Source: Nevskiaceae bacterium
GTDB lineage: Bacteria; Pseudomonadota; Gammaproteobacteria; Steroidobacterales; Steroidobacteraceae
Assembly: GCA_024234075.1 (NCBI GenBank)
Contig: JACKOV010000005.1
Coordinates: 62,001 to 126,000, forward strand
Direction of reading: 5' to 3'
Length of the DNA stretch: 64,000 nt
Position 1 is the first letter of the stretch. Each line of letters starts with the position of its first letter. The notes under the pieces were generated by a model, which saw only the letters and a list, made by a program, of their open reading frames with translations, was not told where the DNA came from and searched no databases. The position numbers and the translations under genes are program-made. Positions 35,159 to 43,768 of the stretch are shown here, piece after piece.

Positions 35159-36826
35159 ATGGGAAGGATCCCCGGAGCGCGTGCCCGCTGTCGAAGGATG
35201 CGATCGCTGGCGTCGATGCTGCGCGGTGCAGGACAGTGGGCGTGGCGCAGTGCCGTGGCGGTGATCTTCGCCTGTCTGCTGTATTGGCCGCTCACCACCA
35301 CGGCGGCCGAGCGTACGCTCCATCGCACCGGCACCGACGATCCTTCGACTGTCGATCCGCACCGGATCGCCTTCCCCGGCGAGCAACTGGTCGTACTCGA
35401 CCTTTTCATGAGCCTGACGACCTACGATCCGCAAGGCCGCCCGGTGCCCGGCTGTGCCGAATCGTGGACCGTCAGTCCGGACGGCCGTGTCTACACTTTC
35501 CGACTGCGGCCGAGTCTGCGCTGGTCGGACGGAGTGCGAATGACCGCAGCGGATTTCGTCTGGTCGTTCCGCCGCGCGCTCGATCCGCAGACGGCTTTCC
35601 CGTTTGCCTCGCGGCTCTATCCGATCCGCAACGCCCGCCGTGTCGCCAGGGGCGAGCTGCCGCCCGGGGCGCTGGGGATCGACGCACCGGATCCGCGTAC
35701 GGTGCGTATCGAACTCGAAGGGCCCACGCCGTACTTCACGGACGTGATCGCATCGATCGGCATGCCGGCGCCGCGCCACGTGATTGAGAAGCACGGCAGT
35801 GCCTGGATCCGGCCGCGGAATTTCGTCAGCAACGGCCCGTTCGTGCTGCAGCGCTGGGTGCCGAATGCCTATCTGCGTCTGAAGAAGAACCCGCAGTTCT
35901 TCGCGGCCGAGCGCGTGCGGCTAGACGCGGTGCAGCACTATCCGGTGGAAAATCCAGTGACCATGGTGCGTCGTTTCCAGTCCGGCGGGCTGGATATCGT
36001 CTACGTGCTGCCACCTGAGCGGGTCGACTGGGCGCGGCGCGAGTTCGGCCCGTCGGTGCGTGTCGGACGCGGGATTTCCAACGAGGTGCTGGTGTTCAAC
36101 ACTCAGCGTGGGCCTGCGGCCGATGTACGGGTGCGGCGCGCGCTGTCGATGGCCATCGATCGTGCTGCGATCGCCAGCGGCGTGATCGCCTTCCCGGACG
36201 TCGATGCCTGGGGCTATGTGCCGCCCGGGGTGCGGAATTGGGGCGAGGGCGCCAAGCCGAACTTTGCCGACTGGACTCAGGCACAGCGCGATGCCGAAGC
36301 GCGCCGGCTGCTGGCGGCAGCGGGCTATGGGCCGGCGAAGCCGCTGAAGATGCGTCTGAGCTTTCCGAGCACCGAGCTGAACCGCAAGGTTGCGGTCACG
36401 ATCGCGACGATGTGGCGGCGGGTCGGTGTCGAGCCGGAGCTGCAGCAGAAGGAAACCAAATCCCTGGTGGCGGAAGTGGCACGCGGCGATTTCGATTCGG
36501 CGCGTTTCGTCTGGCTGGCGGGCTTCAGCGATCCTTACGCGTTCCTCGAGCGGCTGTACTCGAGTGGTTCGGCGGTTGGTGTCAACGCCTCGGGCTATGT
36601 CAACCCGCAGTTCGATGCCTTGCTCGAGCGGGCGCAACAGGAAGTCGATCTCGATCGGCGGGCAGCGATTCTGCGGGAAGCCGAGGCTCTGGCGCTCGCC
36701 GACCAGCCGGTTGCACCGGTCTACTACCTGGTCGGGCGGCGGCTGGTCTCGTCGCGCACCTCCGGTTTCGCAGATAACCCCCGTGGCATGTACCCTAGCT
36801 GGTACATGTCGGTGACTCCGCGATAG
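35159..36826 (+). CDS. Oligopeptide-class solute-binding protein (SBP family 5)
   Basis: About 556 residues with an N-terminal signal/anchor (WRSAVAVIFACLLYWPLTTT). Family 5 features: DDPSTVDPHRIAF, CAESWTVSPDGRVYTFRLRP, LRWSDGVRMTAADFVWSFRR, SNGPFVLQRWVPNAYLRLKK and RVRRALSMAIDRAAI. Such proteins deliver peptides, opines or other amides to DppBCDF-type permeases, or act alone as receptors. No permease or ATPase of that type is nearby, so it is an orphan here. GAGGAG precedes ATG 35159; ATG 35198 with GAAGG is an alternative. Followed after 15 bases by the methyltransferase gene, so likely one operon. Confidence 0.9.
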   Translation: MGRIPGARARCRRMRSLASMLRGAGQWAWRSAVAVIFACLLYWPLTTTAAERTLHRTGTDDPSTVDPHRIAFPGEQLVVLDLFMSLTTYDPQGRPVPGCAESWTVSPDGRVYTFRLRPSLRWSDGVRMTAADFVWSFRRALDPQTAFPFASRLYPIRNARRVARGELPPGALGIDAPDPRTVRIELEGPTPYFTDVIASIGMPAPRHVIEKHGSAWIRPRNFVSNGPFVLQRWVPNAYLRLKKNPQFFAAERVRLDAVQHYPVENPVTMVRRFQSGGLDIVYVLPPERVDWARREFGPSVRVGRGISNEVLVFNTQRGPAADVRVRRALSMAIDRAAIASGVIAFPDVDAWGYVPPGVRNWGEGAKPNFADWTQAQRDAEARRLLAAAGYGPAKPLKMRLSFPSTELNRKVAVTIATMWRRVGVEPELQQKETKSLVAEVARGDFDSARFVWLAGFSDPYAFLERLYSSGSAVGVNASGYVNPQFDALLERAQQEVDLDRRAAILREAEALALADQPVAPVYYLVGRRLVSSRTSGFADNPRGMYPSWYMSVTPR

Positions 36827-36841
36827 ACAGAGGGAAGGACG

Positions 36842-37936
36842 ATGAGCAAGGACCTCTACACGCCGACGCGCGAAGAGAAGGCGCGCCAGGATTTCGTGCT
36901 CAGCCTGAAGCTGCTGACCAACGGGCTGGTGCAGCATCGGGTGCGTGAAGAGTACCAATCGCGGTTGTTGCCGGATCTCGAAGCCCGGTTGGGGCGTGTG
37001 CCGCGCGAGCGTGCGGAGGTCGAGCGCCCACTCGCGCGCAGCGTGACATTCCGCCATTGGGCCGCATTGACGCATCGCTCGCAGTCGATGATGTGGGAGG
37101 CGATCGAGGCGACCACCCAGCGCGTGGCGGCCGAAGGTGCGGCGCGATTCGCACAGCTGCGCGCCGGTGGTGTGCGTCGCGGTTCGCTGGAGCTCGATCC
37201 GTCGCTGCATGTGCCGCCGCCGATCGCCAACTGCGAGATCCATCGCCAGCCGGGCGGCTACTGCGGCCCGGATGATCCGAACGACGTGACCGCGGGTCTG
37301 CGCGCCATCGGCGCCTCGGCGATCTATGGTACCGGCAAGGGCCAGGTGCGGACCCCGCGCCATTTCCTGGTCACGCAGCTGCTGGCGCGTTTCCCTGGAC
37401 TGGGCGAGCCGGCGCGGATTCTCGACATGGGTTGCGGAGTCGGCGCGCATTCGCAGTCGATCGCACGGGAGTTTCCGGGCGCGGAGTATCACGGCGTCGA
37501 TGTTGCGGCAGGCCTGCTGAAGTTCGGTCATTTGCTGGCCGAGGAACGCGGCGTGCCGATCCATTTCCACCAGCGCGATGCGGCCCATACCGGCTTCGAG
37601 GACGGCAGTTTCGATCTGGTGATTTCCAACATCCTGTTCCACGAGACCAATGCAGCACGGTTGCCGCAGATCCTGCGCGAATGCCGGCGAGTGCTGCGGC
37701 CGGGCGGCGTGATGCTGCACGTCGACGTTCCCACGCAGGTGGCGCATCTGTCGCTTGCCGATCAGGTGATGAACGATTGGCAGGTACGCTGGAATGGCGA
37801 GCCTTTCTGGACCGCGTTTGCCGAGCGCGACATGCAGCGCGAAATCGTTGCGGCAGGTTTCGACGAGTCACGAGCCTTCGCCGAGCAGGTCGCCCGCCCC
37901 GGTGGTAAGTGGTACGTGTTCGGCGCGGTGGCCTGA
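36842..37936 (+). CDS. Class I SAM-dependent methyltransferase with N-terminal extension
   Basis: 364 residues. The SAM-binding core starts near residue 195: ILDMGCGVGAHSQSIAREFP, GVDVAAGLL, DGSFDLVISNILFHET and CRRVLRPGGVMLHVDVPT. The first 180 residues are a helical domain not found in minimal methyltransferases, with a Gly/Pro-rich join (HRQPGGYCGPDDPNDVTAGL). A small-molecule substrate is likely. The gene sits between a peptide-class binding protein (15 bases upstream) and a tandem nitrilase protein (12 bases downstream), which suggests that methylation and amide hydrolysis act on the same compound. GGAAGG precedes the ATG. Confidence 0.85.
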   Translation: MSKDLYTPTREEKARQDFVLSLKLLTNGLVQHRVREEYQSRLLPDLEARLGRVPRERAEVERPLARSVTFRHWAALTHRSQSMMWEAIEATTQRVAAEGAARFAQLRAGGVRRGSLELDPSLHVPPPIANCEIHRQPGGYCGPDDPNDVTAGLRAIGASAIYGTGKGQVRTPRHFLVTQLLARFPGLGEPARILDMGCGVGAHSQSIAREFPGAEYHGVDVAAGLLKFGHLLAEERGVPIHFHQRDAAHTGFEDGSFDLVISNILFHETNAARLPQILRECRRVLRPGGVMLHVDVPTQVAHLSLADQVMNDWQVRWNGEPFWTAFAERDMQREIVAAGFDESRAFAEQVARPGGKWYVFGAVA

Positions 37937-37948
37937 CCCCATCGCACG

Positions 37949-39913
37949 ATGATCATCGTTCAGGAGCGCTGGGATGCGTCCGATGCCAGCGCGCTGGCCA
38001 TTCTGCTGGGTGCCGCGTTGGCTGGCACGACCGAGGATGGCACTCCGCTGGTGTTGTTGCCGCTCGCCGATCGTGGCGGCGAGGCGGGTGAGGCCGCCTG
38101 CCTCGAGGTCGTCGGTCAGCTCGCCGCGCGCTTCGCGGTGCATATCGCCGGGGCCGTGCGCTATGTCACCGGGACGGTGGGTTTCCTGGTCGGGCCAGAC
38201 GGTAGGCCGTGCCTGCGAGCGCCCAAGGTGTCACCCGATTTCGCGGAGGGCTACTCCGACACACCGAGTGCGCTGAGCACGCCGGCGGCATTCGAGATCG
38301 CCCGTCTGCCTTTCGGGCAGGTTGCGGTACTGGTCGGCGAGGACGCTGCCGCCGCGCAGCTGGTGCGCGCGGCGATGTGGCGAGGCGCCGAGATCGTGTT
38401 GAATCCTTCGCGCGAGTTCGCCGACGAGCAGTTCGGCATTCGCCAGCAGGCTCGCATGGCTCGGGCCTACGAAAACCACCTCTGCCTGGTTACGGCATCG
38501 CCGCGAGCCTTGAGCCGTGAGCCGGGGTTCGAGGAGCGCCTGCCGAGCGCTTCGGCAGTCTACGACGAGTGGGCCCTGCCGATCCGGGCGACGGGCGCCG
38601 AGAGCTTTCTGCGGATCGCGCTCGATGTCGAAGCAGTGCGCCGCCGGCGTGCGGAGTTCTTCGGCAATCTCTGCATCACCACCCGGCCGACGGTCTATGC
38701 ACCGGGCTATCGCGCCGCGATTGCGGCTCGGGGTCAGCCGGCCGCCGTGCCGGCGACTCGTGTCGCCTGGCAGGAGGAGGGCCGGCGTCGTGCAGCGGCA
38801 TATGCGGCCGCGTTCCCGGAACGCGCCGATGCATTCGAGCGTTACGACGTGCTGCTGGGCCAGGTAACCGTGCGCCATGTCGCCGATGCGGCATCGGCCG
38901 ACGAAGTGATCGGGCGCAATCTCTCGCACGCCATTGAGCTCACCGGCCGTTTTGCGGCGGCGCCGGATACCCGACTGGTCGTGTTTCCGGAGTTCTTCCT
39001 GCAGGGCTCGCGGATGGGACGCATGCCGCAGTTGTTCCCGATCGCCGGGATCAACCTGCGTGCCAGCCCGCACATCGATCGGCTGGCGCGTTTTGCGCAG
39101 GATCACAAGGTGCATGTTTGCGGTGCCGTGCTCGAGATCGACGAAGACTGGCCCGGCCATCTGTTCAACACGGCTTTCATCCTGGACGACCGCGGCGAAC
39201 TGATCCATCGCTACCGCAAGATCCAGTGTGCCGACGTGTTCGGCTTGATGGATACGACGCCCGGCAGCATCCTCGATCGCTATCTCGATCGTTATGGCTA
39301 CGAAGGGCTGTTTCCGGTTGCCGATACCCGACTCGGGCGCCTCGCGACCGCGATCTGTTTCGACATGAACTTCCCCGAGCTGCATCGAGCCCTGGCGCTG
39401 CGCGGTGCCGATCTGTTGCTGCATCCGACTGCCGAGCCGCACAACATCCGGCGCCGCGCATGGGAGAACAGCCGCCAGGTGCGGGCCTGGGAGAACACCA
39501 TGTATGTGCTGTCGGCGGCGCTCGGCGGCGACTACTGGTCTGCCGATGGCGAGCTGTCGCTGTATCAGCGCGGGCACGCCAAGGTCGTGAATTTCGACGG
39601 CACGGTACAGAGCGTGGCGGATGGCCCGGGGGCGGTGGCGCTCGGTGGCCAGATCGATCTGCGGGCTCTGCGGGCGGCCCGGGCGGATGCGCGTCATTGC
39701 CCGATGCTCTGGGACGAACCGCGGGTGTACGAGCCGGTGTACTCGGACACCGTGACGATTCCCGACGATCTGGTGAAGGGGCCGGATCACTGGCCCTATC
39801 TCGGCGGCAAGGCGCTGAACGAGGTGATCGCGCGGTTGACGGCTGCGGGCGTGTTCGTTGCACCGCGCCGCAGGGTGCAGACCGGTGAGGCGTTGGCGAC
39901 CGGCGGATATTGA
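37949..39913 (+). CDS. Tandem nitrilase-superfamily protein (degenerate plus intact domain)
   Basis: 654 residues built from two carbon-nitrogen hydrolase halves. The N-terminal half (about 1-300) keeps the fold (RGAEIVLNPSREF, RMARAYENHLCLVTAS) but has Leu39 at the Glu position, Lys93, and Gly130 at the Cys position, so it should be inactive. The C-terminal half (about 310-654) has the full triad: Glu348 (VVFPEFF), Lys424 (YRKIQC) and Cys470 (AICFDMNFPE), so it can hydrolyse an amide or nitrile. Single-domain members are about 270-340 residues; I know of no standard family with this arrangement. It is encoded 12 bases after the methyltransferase gene, probably in the same operon as the binding protein. 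Confidence 0.85.
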   Translation: MIIVQERWDASDASALAILLGAALAGTTEDGTPLVLLPLADRGGEAGEAACLEVVGQLAARFAVHIAGAVRYVTGTVGFLVGPDGRPCLRAPKVSPDFAEGYSDTPSALSTPAAFEIARLPFGQVAVLVGEDAAAAQLVRAAMWRGAEIVLNPSREFADEQFGIRQQARMARAYENHLCLVTASPRALSREPGFEERLPSASAVYDEWALPIRATGAESFLRIALDVEAVRRRRAEFFGNLCITTRPTVYAPGYRAAIAARGQPAAVPATRVAWQEEGRRRAAAYAAAFPERADAFERYDVLLGQVTVRHVADAASADEVIGRNLSHAIELTGRFAAAPDTRLVVFPEFFLQGSRMGRMPQLFPIAGINLRASPHIDRLARFAQDHKVHVCGAVLEIDEDWPGHLFNTAFILDDRGELIHRYRKIQCADVFGLMDTTPGSILDRYLDRYGYEGLFPVADTRLGRLATAICFDMNFPELHRALALRGADLLLHPTAEPHNIRRRAWENSRQVRAWENTMYVLSAALGGDYWSADGELSLYQRGHAKVVNFDGTVQSVADGPGAVALGGQIDLRALRAARADARHCPMLWDEPRVYEPVYSDTVTIPDDLVKGPDHWPYLGGKALNEVIARLTAAGVFVAPRRRVQTGEALATGGY

Positions 39914-40002
39914 GCGACTGGCAGTTGCTTGGACGGCTGTCCGCCGCCATGCGCGCGACCGACCCTGGCGGTGAAACTTCGTTGCCAGAGAAGCCGCGTT
40001 GT

Positions 40003-40026
40003 GGTTGTATGCTTCATCAGACAACC
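40003..40026. promoter_or_regulatory. Inverted repeat upstream of the IclR gene
   Basis: GGTTGT and ACAACC form a perfect inverted repeat with a 12-base spacer, 58 bases before the IclR start codon. IclR-type regulators often bind such sites and control their own gene. Suggestive only. Confidence 0.35.
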
Positions 40027-40083
40027 GTTTCATCTAGTGAGTCTCCCCGGATCACGGCATGCTCGGAAGCGCGGAGGAAATCG

Positions 40084-40875
40084 ATGGTTGGTTCGGTGAG
40101 TACGATTCGCACGGCAGTCCGCGTACTGCAGGTGCTTGCGGCCTTGAATGCTGAACATCCCGCGGGAGCGGCACTGGTTGCGCGAAGACTGCAGATGTCG
40201 CGTGCCACGACCTATCGGTTTCTCGAGACGCTGGTTGATGCGGGCTATGCGCTCAAGGATCCGGTGTCGGGCCATTATTCGCCCTCGCAACGGGTGCGTT
40301 CGCTGAGTTGCGGTTTCGAGGACGAGCAGTGGCTTGCCGAAGTGGCCAGGCCGGTGATGCAGGCGATCGGGCGCGAACTGATCTGGCCGCTGGCGATTTC
40401 GACGCTGTCGGGCCTGGGTATGCAGCTGCGCGAGACCACCGACATGCAGAGCCCGCTGGCCATCAACCGGGTGGCGCCGGGTCGCCGCATAAGTCTACTC
40501 GGCTCGGCGGCGGGCCGCGTCTATCTGGCCTTCTGCGGCGCTGAACAGCGCGAGACCCTGCTCGACATCCTCAGCACCTCCGGCGGCCCGGAGGACGTCG
40601 CGATCACGGATCGCGCCGCAGTGCACCGCGACCTCGCCGCGGTCCGTGAAGCAGGCTTCGCGCTCAACCTTCTTCCGCAGCGGGTCACCCAGCAGTGCGC
40701 GCTCGCGGTACCGGTGTTCGGCAACGAGCGCGTGCTCGCCAGCCTGAGCATCCGCTATGCCGATTCCGCCCTGCGGCGCTCGGTGGCTTTGCAGCGGTTC
40801 GTGCCGAAGCTGCAGAAGGCGGCCGGCGAAATCGGGCGCGCATTCGAGATGAGCGTCGCGGCGGCGGCCAAGTAG
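40084..40875 (+). CDS. IclR-family transcriptional regulator
   Basis: 264 residues. N-terminal winged helix (TAVRVLQVLAALNAEHPAGA, VARRLQMSRATTYRFLETLV, GYALKDPVSGHYSPSQRVRS) and a C-terminal effector domain with RISLLGSAAGRVYLAF, QQCALAVPVF and ASLSIRYADSAL. IclR proteins sense small aromatic or carboxylic compounds and control nearby catabolic operons; the preceding binding protein-methyltransferase-nitrilase set and the following genes are natural targets. GGAGG lies 7 bases upstream of ATG 40084. Confidence 0.92.
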   Translation: MVGSVSTIRTAVRVLQVLAALNAEHPAGAALVARRLQMSRATTYRFLETLVDAGYALKDPVSGHYSPSQRVRSLSCGFEDEQWLAEVARPVMQAIGRELIWPLAISTLSGLGMQLRETTDMQSPLAINRVAPGRRISLLGSAAGRVYLAFCGAEQRETLLDILSTSGGPEDVAITDRAAVHRDLAAVREAGFALNLLPQRVTQQCALAVPVFGNERVLASLSIRYADSALRRSVALQRFVPKLQKAAGEIGRAFEMSVAAAAK

Positions 40876-40928
40876 CGGATCGCGATCCGCCGGCAGACAC
40901 GTACTGCGTCGGTTAGATTGCAGCCTCC

Positions 40929-41765
40929 ATGGCTTCGATTTCCGATCTCGTGCCCGGCGTGCCGCAGCCGATCGCGCCGGGTGTCTGGCGCCTGCTTGCG
41001 CCCAATGCCTCGGTGATGACCGGGCCGGGTACGAACACCTATCTGCTGGGCGACCCGCCGGTGGCCGTGCTCGATCCCGGGCCGGACGATCCGGCGCATC
41101 TTGCTGCGATCCTCGCGTTCGTGCCGCGGCCGGCTCAGGTGTTCGTGACCCACACCCATCGCGATCATTCGCCGCTCGCGGCGGCGCTCGCTGCGCGCAC
41201 CGGCGCCCGCCTGATCGGGCGGCCGCCGCCCGACGACGGTCGTCAGGACACGAGCTTCGAATCGCAACATGAGCCTGCGCGCGACGAGATTTTCGAGATC
41301 GGTGGCGCCCGCTTGCGTGCCATCGATACGCCGGGCCATGCCTCGAACCATGTTTGCTGGTTGCTCGAGGACGAAGGTTTGCTGTTCACCGGCGATCATC
41401 TGCTCGACGGCGTGACACCGGTGATCCTGGCACCGGACGGCGACATGAGCGATTACCTCGATGCCCTGCAACGTCTGCGCGGCTATGTCCTGGGGCGGCT
41501 CGCACCGGGGCACGGGCGGGTGCTCGACTCGCCCTACGAGTTGATCGACAGGGTGATCGCCCATCGTCTGTGGCGTGAGTCGATGGTTGCGCAAGCGTTG
41601 GTCGATGCGGCCACGGCCAGCGTCGACGCCCTGGTCGCCGAGGTCTATCGCGGCATAGGTCCGCAGCTGCAGCGTTTTGCGCGACTGTCGTTGCTGGCGC
41701 ACCTGATCAAGCTGGAACGCGAGGGTCGCGCACGGCACGATGGCGATACTTGGCATGCCTGCTAA
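40929..41765 (+). CDS. Metallo-beta-lactamase-fold hydrolase (LACTB2-like)
   Basis: 278 residues. Zinc motif THTHRDHS near residues 75-82, further ligands in DTPGHASNHVCW and FTGDHLLDG, and a C-terminal helical winged region (LAHLIKLEREGRARHDG) typical of the LACTB2/RNase-like branch. The N-terminus GVWRLLAPNASVMTGPGTNT YLL marks that subgroup. The substrate may be a thioester, lactone or RNA; not decidable. Its 3' end overlaps the next gene, an ATPase. Confidence 0.88.
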   Translation: MASISDLVPGVPQPIAPGVWRLLAPNASVMTGPGTNTYLLGDPPVAVLDPGPDDPAHLAAILAFVPRPAQVFVTHTHRDHSPLAAALAARTGARLIGRPPPDDGRQDTSFESQHEPARDEIFEIGGARLRAIDTPGHASNHVCWLLEDEGLLFTGDHLLDGVTPVILAPDGDMSDYLDALQRLRGYVLGRLAPGHGRVLDSPYELIDRVIAHRLWRESMVAQALVDAATASVDALVAEVYRGIGPQLQRFARLSLLAHLIKLEREGRARHDGDTWHAC

Positions 41766-43365
41766 GCGACGCAAGCGCGGTCCAGTCCGAGTGCGAGCGC
41801 GGTCATCCGCGTGGATCGAGGTGCAGCTGCAGGGCCTCGATTTGCACCGCGATGGTCGGCCGGTACTGCGCGACATTCACTGGCGCGTCGCGCCGGGTGA
41901 ACGCTGGGTGGTGGTCGGCGACAATGGAGCGGGCAAGACCCAGCTGCTGAAGGTGCTTGCCGGTGCAGTCTGGCCCGATCCGACCGATCACGCCGCGCGG
42001 CGCTATCGCTGGCGGGGCGAGCGCTTCGATACGCCCTACGGCGTGCTAGAGGAGATCGCCTATCTCGGCCCCGAGCGCCAGGATCGTTACGAGCGCTACG
42101 ACTGGAATCCGACGGCGCTGCAGGTGGTGGGGACCGGGTTGACGCGCAGCGACATCCCGCAGGGGCCGCTCGATGCGGTGGCGCGACGTCGTGCACTGGG
42201 CTGGCTGTCACGAGTCGATGCGGCAGGGCTCGCCCGACGGCGATTCCTGACACTGTCGTTCGGCGAGCGTCGGCTGGTGCTGCTGGCGCGAGCGCTGGCG
42301 GCGGCGCCCCGTCTGTTGTTGCTCGATGAATTGCTGGTCGGTCTCGATGCCGTGTACCGTGGACGCGTGCTGCGCTGGCTGGCGAGCAGTGGGCGCAGCG
42401 CCCGTCCCTGGGTGCTGACCAGCCACCGCATCGAGGAAGTTCCGCCGGGCGCGACTCACCTGCTGCGGTTGGTCGCGGGGCGCGTGGCGTTCTGCGGCCG
42501 GTTGCCGCAAGATTCCCGGGCGCGGGCCACGGTGTTGGCGCCTCGGGACGATGCAGGGGGCGACGGATCGGCGGGGCGTGTGCAGCGCGGTCGCCGACTT
42601 GCCGGACCGTCCCGGTCTGCGCCGCGGATCGCGCCGGCGACGGCGAAGTCCGCCGGGGATGCCGGGCTCGAGCCGCTGGTGCGCCTGCGCCGCGTTTCCG
42701 TCTACCTGGATTGGCAGCGGATACTGCACCGACTGAGTCTCGAGATCCGGTCCGGGGAATGCTGGGTCGTACATGGCGCCAATGGTTCCGGCAAGACGAC
42801 GCTGCTCAGAGCGATCTATGGCGATCATCCCGCGGCGCTCGGCGGACGTATCGAGCGAGCCGGCATCGCGCCCGGGGTGCCGTTGAGCGAATTCCGACGG
42901 CGCTGTGCGATCGTCGCGCCTCACTTGCATGCCGACTATCCCCGCGAGACACGGGCGCTCGAAGTGGTCGTTTCTGGTCTGCATTCGAGCATCGGCCTGG
43001 ATCAGCCACCGACCGACGCCGAGCACGCGGCGGCACGCAAGGCGCTGCGTGCTTTCGGTATTGCCGGGTTGGCCCGGCGCAGCCTGGCGACGCTTTCCTA
43101 TGGCCAGGTACGTCGGGTGCTGTTCGCGCGTGCCGTGGTGGCGGCTCCGGAACTGTTGCTGCTCGACGAGCCGTTCGCCGGCATCGATGCATCGAGCCGC
43201 CTGGCGCTGCGTCGCGGCATCGAAAAGCTGGTCGCGACCGGTACGGCCGTGGTGCTGGCGAGCCACCATGGCGACGAGTGGCCCACGAACGCGACCCATG
43301 AACTCGAACTCGACGGCGGCCGGGCGACCTGGTGCGGACCGATGCGCGGCCATGATCGCCGATAG
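41740..43365 (+). CDS. Two-domain ABC ATPase, ModF-like
   Basis: 541 residues with two ABC domains and no membrane segment. Walker A loops are GDNGAGKT (about residue 65) and GANGSGKT (about residue 350); signature motifs are degenerate, LSFGERR and LSYGQVRR; Walker B LLLLDELLVGLD and LLLLDEPFAGID. The first signature-Walker pair and the long linker match ModF/YlmA-type soluble ATPases, whose role in molybdate-related processes is poorly known. ATG 41740 overlaps the hydrolase gene by 26 bases; ATG 41755 is an alternative. A link to the molybdenum hydroxylase at 30 kb is speculative. Confidence 0.85.
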   Translation: MAILGMPAKRRKRGPVRVRARSSAWIEVQLQGLDLHRDGRPVLRDIHWRVAPGERWVVVGDNGAGKTQLLKVLAGAVWPDPTDHAARRYRWRGERFDTPYGVLEEIAYLGPERQDRYERYDWNPTALQVVGTGLTRSDIPQGPLDAVARRRALGWLSRVDAAGLARRRFLTLSFGERRLVLLARALAAAPRLLLLDELLVGLDAVYRGRVLRWLASSGRSARPWVLTSHRIEEVPPGATHLLRLVAGRVAFCGRLPQDSRARATVLAPRDDAGGDGSAGRVQRGRRLAGPSRSAPRIAPATAKSAGDAGLEPLVRLRRVSVYLDWQRILHRLSLEIRSGECWVVHGANGSGKTTLLRAIYGDHPAALGGRIERAGIAPGVPLSEFRRRCAIVAPHLHADYPRETRALEVVVSGLHSSIGLDQPPTDAEHAAARKALRAFGIAGLARRSLATLSYGQVRRVLFARAVVAAPELLLLDEPFAGIDASSRLALRRGIEKLVATGTAVVLASHHGDEWPTNATHELELDGGRATWCGPMRGHDRR

Positions 43366-43759
43366 CTCGCAGGCTGGCCGGATCGGCAGGGCAGAATCCG
43401 CGCCGCGTGCGTCGATCCGCGGCGCATGCCGTTTCGACGTCCTGCATTCGAAGAGCCTTGGTGTGCTGTGGCTGATCGTGTTCATCAGCCTGATGGGATT
43501 CGGCATGACCGCAATTCCGTTTCCGCTAGTTGCCGAACAGATGGACGCTTCGGACTTCTGGAAGACCTTCGGTGGCTTCGGGGTGTTCTCGTTGCTGCTC
43601 GCACGGGCGTTTGGCGGCGCTTTCAACGTCGGCGCCGCCGCGCCGTTCGTTGTGTCCGCCGTGCTGACCCGCATTGGCGCATTGCTGCTGCGTGTCGGCG
43701 CCCGCCCGGCCGGCGACGCGGCACCGGAGATGCCTCCATCGGGCGGCGCAATCGGCTAG
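43352..43759 (+). pseudogene. MFS transporter with large internal deletion
   Basis: 135 codons. The N-terminal part LHSKSLGVLWLIVFISLMGF, GMTAIPFPLVAEQMDASDFW and KTFGGFGVFSLL looks like the first helix and loop of an MFS drug/sugar transporter (TCR/Tet type). It continues in frame with ARAFGGAFNVGAAAPFVVSA and VLTRIGALLLRVG, which looks like the last helix. About ten helices are missing, so the product cannot transport. The join is near 43600. The ATG overlaps the end of the ATPase gene by 14 bases. Confidence 0.6.
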
Positions 43760-43768
43760 GCTGCAGGC

